In this document: one piece after another, positions 56,751 to 64,000 of the stretch
Numbering within the stretch: the stretch's first letter is position 1
How the letters are laid out: the number at the start of each line of letters is the position of its first letter
Assembly: GCF_016735495.2 (NCBI RefSeq)
Contig: NZ_JAERQY020000004.1
Span: 62,001 to 126,000, forward strand
Length of the DNA: 64,000 nucleotides
Direction: 5' to 3'
Origin: Lysobacter sp. MMG2
Lineage (GTDB): Bacteria > Pseudomonadota > Gammaproteobacteria > Xanthomonadales > Xanthomonadaceae
Translations under genes and position numbers: made by a program
The notes under the pieces: model-generated
Database searches by the model: none
Seen by the model: the letters and a program-made list of their open reading frames with translations, nothing else
Told to the model about the DNA's origin: nothing

Positions 56751-57581
56751 ATGCAACGCATCGAACACCGCGCCTGCTTCGGCGGCTGGCAGCACGTTTA
56801 CCGGCACGCTTCGTCCACGCTCGACTGCGAGACGAGCTTCGGCGTCTACCTGCCACCGCAGGCGGAGCAGCGCTCGTGCCCGGTGCTGTACTGGCTCAGC
56901 GGGCTCACCTGCACCGAGCAGAACTTCATCACCAAGGCCGGCGCGCAGCGCTACGCGGCCGAGCACGGCGTGATCCTGGTCGCGCCCGACACGAGCCCGC
57001 GCGGCCCGGGCGTGGCGGATGCGGAAGGCTACGACCTGGGCATCGGCGCCGGCTTCTACGTCAACGCGACGCAGGCGCCGTGGTCGAAGCATTACCGCAT
57101 GTTCGACTACGTATCGCGCGAGCTTCCCGACCTGATCGAAGCGCAGTTTCCGGCGACGAAGGCGCGCGCCATCAGCGGGCATTCGATGGGCGGGCACGGT
57201 GCGCTGGTCGTCGCGCTGAAGAACCCGGGGCGTTACCGCAGCGTGTCGGCGTTCTCGCCGATCGTCGCGCCGAGCCAGGTGCCGTGGGGGCAGAAGGCGT
57301 TCGCCGCGTACCTGGGCGAGGATCGCCAGGCGTGGACGCAGTGGGATGCGACGGAGCTGGTCGCCCATGCATCCGAACGACTGCCGCTGCTGGTCGATCA
57401 GGGCGAGGCCGACGAATTCCTCGCCACGCAGCTGCAACCGCAGCGCCTGAGCGAAGCCTGCGAGGCAGCGGGCCATCCCATCGATCTGCGCCTGCGGGCC
57501 GGTTACGACCACAGCTATTACTTCATCGCCAGCTTCATCGGCGAGCACGTCGCGCATCATGCGGCGGCGTTGAAGGGCTGA
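56751..57581 (+). CDS. frmB: S-formylglutathione hydrolase
   Basis: 276-residue esterase D family serine hydrolase that releases formate and glutathione from S-formylglutathione. It shows LYWLSGLTCTEQNFITKAG, the nucleophile Ser in ISGHSMGGHGA, Asp in VDQGEADEF, and His in YDHSYYF. Third gene of the frm operon; the start follows a repeat-rich 92-bp gap. Confidence 0.96.
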   Translation: MQRIEHRACFGGWQHVYRHASSTLDCETSFGVYLPPQAEQRSCPVLYWLSGLTCTEQNFITKAGAQRYAAEHGVILVAPDTSPRGPGVADAEGYDLGIGAGFYVNATQAPWSKHYRMFDYVSRELPDLIEAQFPATKARAISGHSMGGHGALVVALKNPGRYRSVSAFSPIVAPSQVPWGQKAFAAYLGEDRQAWTQWDATELVAHASERLPLLVDQGEADEFLATQLQPQRLSEACEAAGHPIDLRLRAGYDHSYYFIASFIGEHVAHHAAALKG

Positions 57582-57600
57582 TTGCGGGCAGCGCCTTGCA

Positions 57601-57702
57601 GCTGTCATCCCCGCCTTCGCGGGGATGACGATCCGATGGTTCGCCGTGATGGGGGTGCCCGTGCGCTGCGGGCCTGGATCCCGGCCTTCGCCGGGATGAC
57701 GG
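57601..57702. repeat. Two REP-like hairpins in opposite orientation
   Basis: Copy 1 (about 57603-57630) has the stem ATCCCCGC-CTTC-GCGGGGAT; copy 2 (about 57674-57702) is the inverted ATCCCGGC-family stem. Both have the same outer flanks as the 24.6 and 45.8 kb copies. Confidence 0.85.
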
Positions 57703-57719
57703 ATCTGAAATGCTGTCGC

Positions 57720-57762
57720 CGAATCCCGAATCCCGAATCCCGAATCCCGAATCCCGAATCCC
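57720..57762. repeat. Six tandem CGAATCC heptads
   Basis: Six 7-bp units end at the stop codon of the small minus-strand gene. The same unit occurs as one to three copies at 56650-56730 and around 63490-63630, so it is a dispersed unstable microsatellite. Confidence 0.88.
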
Positions 57763-58106
57763 TACGCCGACGTCACATCCCGCAGTTCCCACGCACTCCC
57801 CGCCAGCCAGCGCAGACGCTGGCGCAGCAGCTCGCCGGGCAGGCCGGTGGTCGCGATCAGGTCGATGTGCAGATCGTCCTGTTCGCCGCGCACGACCGCG
57901 TTGGGATCGGTGGCGCCCAGTGAGGGTTCGACCGCGTCCGGATCGTCCTGCTTCGCCTTCCACCGTTCGAACAGCGAAGGTTCGCGCAACGCGGCTTCGA
58001 GCTGTTCGGCGAAGCCTTCGGCACTGACCGCGGTGAACGACAGCGACGGATCGGCGCCGCGTGCACGCTTCGCATCGGGAAGTCGGATGTAGTAACGGGC
58101 GGCCAT
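57762..58106 (-). CDS. Small conserved-looking protein of unknown function
   Basis: 114-residue cytoplasmic protein, acidic and Ala/Leu rich (MAARYYIRLPDAKRARG ... LPGELLRQRLRWLAGSAWELRDV). I do not recognise a domain. It has a good AGGAG ribosome-binding site 7 nt before its ATG and coding-like composition, so it is likely real. It is followed directly by the heptad repeat and lies downstream of degV on the same strand. Confidence 0.65.
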   Translation of the reverse strand: MAARYYIRLPDAKRARGADPSLSFTAVSAEGFAEQLEAALREPSLFERWKAKQDDPDAVEPSLGATDPNAVVRGEQDDLHIDLIATTGLPGELLRQRLRWLAGSAWELRDVTSA

Positions 58107-58187
58107 CTCGGAACTCCTGGGTGTTTCACCCGAGTGTAGGTGCCGCCCGCCGTGGGTCGCGTGAACGCTGGCCGTTGCCGGCGAACA

Positions 58188-59135
58188 TCACCCGGTGAAC
58201 TTCTGCCCTTCCGCCGCGAAGCCCACCACCACCGCACCCTTGCCGACGTTGACCATGCCGGTCAGGCTCATCACGCTTTCGAACAACTCGACGTTGTTCG
58301 ACGCGCACGCATCGCGCAGGCGTTCGTAGCCGGGCAGCACGCGCAGGCCTTCCAGCTCGCCGCCGTAGCTCAGGCACATCGTCGGGGTGAGCAGTTCGTT
58401 GCGCTCCACGCGATGCGCGGCATGTTCGAACAACTTCTGCACCGCCGGCTCGAAGCCCTTGATCTTCGCCACCGGGCCGGTTTCGCCGCGGTTGGCGTGC
58501 AGGATCGGCTTGATGTCCAGCGCGCTGCCCAGCGCGGCGCTGAGGAAGCCGACGCTGCGGTCGCCCTTGGCGCGCGCGCGGTTGCGCAGGTAGTACAAAT
58601 CCGGCGGCACCATGTAGCCCTGCGTGTGCAACGCCAGGTGCTCCAGTCGCGCGCGGATCTTCGGCGCGCCTTCGCCCGCGGCGCGCAGGCGGATCGCCTC
58701 CACTGCCGTGATGCCCTGCGCGGCGAACAGGTTCTGCGTGTCGATCACGCGCAACGCGAACGGCGTCGCGTTGCCGGCCGCGGCGCGCACGGGCTTGTAG
58801 TCGTTGAGGATCGCGAAACTCGCCTGCTGCGCGTTGTCGAAGATCGGACTGCGCGTCTTGGTGATCGTCATGCAGAAGACGTAGTCGTAGTCGATCACCA
58901 GCCGCTGCAGGAACAGGTCCTGGATCTGCTGGACCGTGTACGGCATGGTCTGCGCTTCGTGGCCGCGTTCGGCGACGTGCGCATGCAGGAATTCGAGCGT
59001 GGCTTGCTCGTCGCGGTGATCGGCGAGGACGGCTTCGCCAATGCGGACGGTGATCGGCAGCACGGTGACCTCGTGCTGTTCGAGATACTGCAAAGGCAGG
59101 TCGCAGGCGGAATCGACGACGAGTCCGATGCGCAT
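58188..59135 (-). CDS. DegV family fatty-acid-binding protein
   Basis: 315-residue DegV-type protein; relatives bind a long-chain fatty acid and in Firmicutes (FakB) present it to a kinase. It has the N-terminal GLVVDSACDLP motif, the second-domain elements TITKTRSPIFDNA and VIDTQNLFAAQG, and the C-terminal GYMVPPDLYYL and ALDIKPIL motifs. No FakA-type kinase gene is nearby. Signal peptide absent. Confidence 0.9.
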   Translation of the reverse strand: MRIGLVVDSACDLPLQYLEQHEVTVLPITVRIGEAVLADHRDEQATLEFLHAHVAERGHEAQTMPYTVQQIQDLFLQRLVIDYDYVFCMTITKTRSPIFDNAQQASFAILNDYKPVRAAAGNATPFALRVIDTQNLFAAQGITAVEAIRLRAAGEGAPKIRARLEHLALHTQGYMVPPDLYYLRNRARAKGDRSVGFLSAALGSALDIKPILHANRGETGPVAKIKGFEPAVQKLFEHAAHRVERNELLTPTMCLSYGGELEGLRVLPGYERLRDACASNNVELFESVMSLTGMVNVGKGAVVVGFAAEGQKFTG

Positions 59136-59235
59136 GGTTCCCCTCCCGGAAAAAGCGCTGGCTTTCGAAGTGTGACGGCCAGCATAACCTGTTCGAGACG
59201 GATGTCCGTGCGGCGGCGCCGCATGACGCTGCGCG

Positions 59236-59883
59236 TCAGCGTCGGCGCTGCAATCCCACCGGGAGTTCGCTCAACCGGCGCATTTCCTCGTCCTGCAGAA
59301 CGGCCGGGTCGTGCAATGCGGCCAGGGCGAAGTCGAAGGCGTCGTTGCCCCAGAACAGCTCGCCGCCGATGGAGAGCGTCGGCACGCCGTAGACGCCGGC
59401 GGCGATCGCGGCGTCGGTGTTGGCGCGCAGCGCGGCCTTGGTGGCGTCGGCTTCCAGCGCGTCGGCGGGGACGTCCAGCGCGGCCATCAGCGGCACCAGT
59501 GCCTCGACGCTGTCGCCGGCGCGGCCGTGGTTCCACAGCCAATCGAAGACCGAATCCACGGCCTCGGGCGTATCGCCGGCGGCGATGCTCAGGCGCAGCG
59601 CGGCCAGCGGGTTGAACGGATGCGTCGGCGGAAAGCGCAGCGGCACGCCGGCCTGCCGCGCCAGCCACAGCACGTGCCGGTAGGTGAACTCGCGTTTGCC
59701 GGGGATCTCCGCCGGGCCCTTCTGCCCGCACGCGTCCAGCACCGCGGCGAAGACGATCGGCACCAGCCGCACCGGCGGCTCGCCGGCGTTCTCGCGTTCG
59801 CGCAGCAGCGGCTTCAGGCGCTGCCACTGCAGGTACGAGAACGGCGAGATGAAATCGAAGTACCAGACCAGCGGCGCGGTCAT
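59236..59883 (-). CDS. 2-hydroxychromene-2-carboxylate isomerase/DsbA-fold protein
   Basis: 215-residue thioredoxin-fold protein of the HCCA isomerase/GST-kappa family. The family N-terminus WYFDFISPFSYLQ carries the catalytic-type Ser; GVYGVPTLSIGGELFWGND is the cis-Pro and C-terminal signature. Known members use glutathione to isomerise naphthalene-pathway intermediates, but no aromatic degradation genes are nearby, so the physiological substrate is open. Confidence 0.88.
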   Translation of the reverse strand: MTAPLVWYFDFISPFSYLQWQRLKPLLRERENAGEPPVRLVPIVFAAVLDACGQKGPAEIPGKREFTYRHVLWLARQAGVPLRFPPTHPFNPLAALRLSIAAGDTPEAVDSVFDWLWNHGRAGDSVEALVPLMAALDVPADALEADATKAALRANTDAAIAAGVYGVPTLSIGGELFWGNDAFDFALAALHDPAVLQDEEMRRLSELPVGLQRRR

Positions 59884-59893
59884 CGCGGTGCCC

Positions 59894-60301
59894 TCAGCGC
59901 CACGCGCCCAGGATCAGCCCGTACAGGCTGAACTGCACGATGTGGTAGCCGGCGTCGATCATCCACAGCTTCAGGCTGCGCTGGGCGAAGGCGTAGTTGA
60001 TGCCGAAGCTCATCGCCACGAAGAACAGGCCGGTGACGAAACCCAGCCCGAAGCCTTGCACGGCCGTGAAGCCGGGCGGCAGTGACGCGCCGAAGATCAG
60101 CGCCGCCAGCAGGCTGCACACGAACGCGACGGCGAAGATGCGTGCCGGATGCGAAGGCGCGGAGTCGGGATCGATGCCGGCCTCCCGGCACCACGCACGC
60201 TTGAACAGCGGCCCGTACCAGATGCCGCCCAGGACGAAGGCGGACACGGCGGCGGCGATCACCGCGAGCCAGTTGAGGTCGATGTGCGGAAGCGAAGGCA
60301 T
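59894..60301 (-). CDS. DUF1761 family membrane protein
   Basis: 135-residue protein with four predicted transmembrane helices and the family start LNWLAVIAAAVSAFVLGGIWYGPLFKRAW. Function unknown. ATG at 60301 has GGGGA upstream. It is 10 bp upstream of the isomerase gene and probably co-transcribed with it. Confidence 0.85.
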   Translation of the reverse strand: MPSLPHIDLNWLAVIAAAVSAFVLGGIWYGPLFKRAWCREAGIDPDSAPSHPARIFAVAFVCSLLAALIFGASLPPGFTAVQGFGLGFVTGLFFVAMSFGINYAFAQRSLKLWMIDAGYHIVQFSLYGLILGAWR

Positions 60302-60511
60302 GGGCGGTCCCCGGGAATGGCGGGCGCGGTGCGTGCCCGTGGTGGGCAGCATAAGCCCCGGAAGTTCGCCGGTCTCCTTCTCGTGCCCGAAGAGCCCGCC
60401 CTGGACTTGGTCCAGGGGCGGATGAGGGGAAACGAAGCGGCAGCCGTGAAATCACGGTGCCCTACCGCACCGCAGATTTTGCCTTCCTCACTCCGTTGCC
60501 CCTCACCCCAA

Positions 60512-60534
60512 CCCCTCTCCCGATGGGAGAGGGG
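60512..60534 (-). terminator. Hairpin after amidohydrolase operon
   Basis: CCCCTCTCCC-GAT-GGGAGAGGGG, a perfect 10-bp stem just after the amidohydrolase stop on the minus strand. The T tract is poor, so termination is likely but not certain. Confidence 0.6.
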
Positions 60535-60543
60535 CTTGCAGCT

Positions 60544-61955
60544 TCAGCGACCCTGCGCCGGATACGCCCGCGGCAAGCCGCCTTCCGCCGCCGGTGTGCC
60601 GGTGCGCAGGTAGCGGTCGCGCAGTTCGGTCTGGCGACTGCGCATCGGGATCGCGCGGCCGTCCATCCACACCTGCATGGCGACGGTGTTCACTTCCAGC
60701 GGATCGCCGCTCCACAGCACCAGGTCCGCGCGCTTGCCCGGAGCGATGGTGCCGATGCGGTCGGCGACGCCGAACGTCTCCGCCGGCACACGCGTGAGGC
60801 CGGCAAGGCCGTCCTCCCACGACAAGCCGTTGGCGACCGCGTTGCCGGCCAGCTGGCGGATCTTGCGCGCGTTGTGCGAGGCATCGCCCGCCTGCGAGAA
60901 GCCCACCTGCACGCCCGCCGCGCGCAGCCGCGCCGCGTTCTCCATCGTCGCGCCGATCTGGTCGAAGTCCGACGGCAGATTCCCCAGCGGATTGACGAAC
61001 ACCGGCACCTTCGCGCTCGCCAGCATCGGCGCCACGCGCCAGGCCTCGGCGCCGCCGGCGATGGCCACGCGCACGTTGTGACGCTCCGACCAGCGCAGCA
61101 GCTGGCGGATGTCGGCGGCACGATCCACCGCCACCACCACGCGACCGCCGCCGCCGATGTACCTGCCCAGCGCGGCGCGACCGGCCGGTGTCAGCAGCGC
61201 GGCGTTGGCGTCCGGCGGAATGCGCCCGCGCACCTCGTCGATCAACTGGTCCAGGATCATCCACTGCGCCGCGCGCGAATTGCCCGACAGCCCGGCCGCA
61301 TCACCGCCGATGCGCAGGAACAGCTCGCGCGGCCCGATCGGATCGGCGCTGCCGTCCAGCCGCACCACGCCGCCCTGGCCCGCGACGATCGAACCGCCCG
61401 TCGCGGTACCCGCGCCCAGCAGCGTCCAGCCGATGCCCTCGATGCGCGTCACCGGAATCAGGATCGAATCCGGATTGAAGGCCAGCGTCACGTCGAACTC
61501 CGGCCGCACCGTCATCTGCTTGGTGTCGGCGCCCAGCGCGAGCGTGTCGTCGACGGTGGCCTTCTCGCCGGAGACTTCCTCCAGCCCGATCTCGGTGATG
61601 CCGCCGAACAGCGTCGGCGTCACCGGCTTGCCCTGCGCGTCGATCACCTGCGCGCCGGCCGGCGCGGAAAGCCCCGTGCCGACGGCGCGGATCGTCCCTC
61701 CGGAGACCAGCACGTCGGCGTTCTTCAGCGTGCCCTGCGCGCCGGCGGTGTGCACGGTCGCGTTGCGGATCAGCAGTTCCTGCGCACCGGCGGACATCGA
61801 CGCCAGCAGCAGGCCGATCAGCAGGAAGCTGCGGCCGGAGGAATGGAAGTACGACCAGCCGGCCTGGCGTTCGCAGCAGGCCAGGTCGAACGTGTCGGTC
61901 GGGCGGTTGTGCCGCGAGCGACCCAGCTGGATGAAGCGTGTATCGATGAAGCGCC

Positions 61956-61959
<4 letters not shown>
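60544..61959 (-). CDS. Amidohydrolase-family protein, second gene of pair
   Basis: 471-residue exported member of the amidohydrolase superfamily. A long N-terminus precedes a hydrophobic signal (SFLLIGLLLASMSAGA), followed by QELLIRNATVHTAG. It ends with the family segment FGVADRIGTIAPGKRADLVLWSGDPLEV. The usual HxH metal motif after strand 1 is replaced by TLFGGITEIGLEE, and His residues are scarce, so it may have lost hydrolase activity and act as a partner of the upstream enzyme. GTG start overlaps the upstream stop (GTGA) and has GGAGGT 5 nt before. Confidence 0.82.
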
Positions 61960-63407
<1,448 letters not shown>

Positions 63408-63634
63408 GGATGTCCCGGGGAAAGTGCGGCTCGTAACCTTCGCACCGTAGCCGCGGCGGCGGCGGGATGCCAACCCTGACGATGGTCATGGCGCTCGGGA
63501 TTGGAGATTCGAGATTCCGGATTGGTGAATGCGGTCACGGAGGCGCACCTGCATCCTGACGCGCAGGCAGACGGCTACCTCTGCCTGCATTCGCGGCCGT
63601 ATGCTTCTGCGAATCCCCATTCCCGAATCCCGCC
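63408..63634. other. Intergenic region with heptad remnants
   Basis: About 227 bp between divergent genes, containing degenerate GGATTCGGGATT/CGAATCCC heptads near 63495-63525 and 63610-63632. No gene seen. Confidence 0.5.
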
Positions 63635-64000
63635 ATGAAAGACAAGGAACAGATCGTCGACAACTGGCTGCCGCGCTACACCGGCGTGCCGCTGGACCAG
63701 TTCGGCGAACACATCCTGCTGACCAACTTCGGCGGCTACGTCGGCAAGTTCGCCAGCATGACCGGCGCGCCCGTGGTCGGCATGGACCGCCCGATGCCCA
63801 GCTGCACGCACGACGGCATCACGATGATCAACTTCGGCATGGGCAGTCCCAATGCCGCGACCATCATGGACCTGCTCAGCGCGATCTCGCCCAAGGCCGT
63901 GCTGTTCCTGGGCAAGTGCGGCGGACTGAAGAAGAAGAACCTGCTGGGCGACCTGATCCTGCCGATCGCGGCGATCCGCGGCGAAGGCACCAGCGACGAC
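63635..64000 (+). CDS. amn: AMP nucleosidase, 5' part
   Basis: The gene runs off the right edge after 122 codons. The N-terminus MKDKEQIVDNWLPRYTGVPL and LLTNFGGYV, then TMINFGMGSPNAATIMDLL and FLGKCGGLK, match AMP nucleosidase, which splits AMP to adenine and ribose 5-phosphate. The phosphorylase-fold core is clear. The rest cannot be judged. Confidence 0.88.
   Translation, partial: MKDKEQIVDNWLPRYTGVPLDQFGEHILLTNFGGYVGKFASMTGAPVVGMDRPMPSCTHDGITMINFGMGSPNAATIMDLLSAISPKAVLFLGKCGGLKKKNLLGDLILPIAAIRGEGTSDD

Overview
The window is a high-GC chromosomal segment from a gammaproteobacterium, most likely of the Xanthomonadaceae/Lysobacteraceae (Lysobacter-like). The evidence is the strong G/C third-position bias, the two large TonB-dependent receptors, a TonB-receptor/GH13/MFS/LacI maltodextrin locus of the type known from xanthomonads, the engB - cytochrome c4 - dsbA - dsbA - endonuclease neighbourhood, a plant-type glutamate-cysteine ligase, and many REP-like hairpin repeats. 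The genus is an inference from gene content; no rRNA or tRNA gene was seen.

Layout. 1-3.5 kb: end of an NDUFA9-like NAD(P)-binding gene, a soluble lytic transglycosylase and a TauE/SafE permease. 3.5-7.9 kb: a BvgS-like hybrid sensor kinase split by one frameshift. 8.3-14.9 kb: a chaperone-usher fimbrial operon (major pilin, chaperone, usher, two paralogous tip-adhesin-like proteins) with a decayed second usher 3' end between the adhesins, followed by a degraded P4-type integrase fragment (about 15.2-15.4 kb). 15.5-24.6 kb: a DUF1254/1214 lipoprotein, a TonB-dependent receptor, an endonuclease/exonuclease/phosphatase protein, two tandem DsbA proteins, cytochrome c4 and the GTPase EngB. 24.6-25.5 kb: a cluster of REP-like hairpins.

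25.6-41 kb is an alpha-glucan utilisation locus. It holds a TonB receptor, a tandem-domain esterase and a GH13 alpha-glucosidase on the minus strand. Divergently it has a six-hairpin glycosidase-like protein, an MFS sugar transporter and a secreted alpha-amylase, then an S9 peptidase and a LacI-family regulator. A near-identical palindromic operator (TGNATACGTATNCA) lies both before the TonB receptor and in the divergent glucosidase/glycosidase promoter, so the two sites probably define the LacI regulon. Polymer would be cut outside, imported across the outer membrane by the TonB receptor, across the inner membrane by the MFS carrier, and hydrolysed to glucose.

41-54 kb: a VIT1/CCC1 family membrane protein, GshA, a TPR membrane protein, an amidohydrolase, an OmpR-type two-component pair, a TPR lipoprotein and PEP carboxylase, which is followed by a five-copy 107-bp minisatellite. 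54.5-57.6 kb: a DUF4136 lipoprotein and the glutathione-dependent formaldehyde operon frmRAB, with a recognisable RcnR/FrmR-type operator. 57.7-64 kb: a small unknown protein, DegV, a DsbA-fold isomerase, a DUF1761 membrane protein, two translationally coupled secreted amidohydrolases and the start of AMP nucleosidase.

Most unusual points: the duplicated usher-adhesin module with its decayed usher; the leader shared by both adhesin genes; the LacI operator pair; the REP-like hairpins whose stems vary in a compensatory way; and the 107-bp array. No clearly new defence or biosynthetic system was found.
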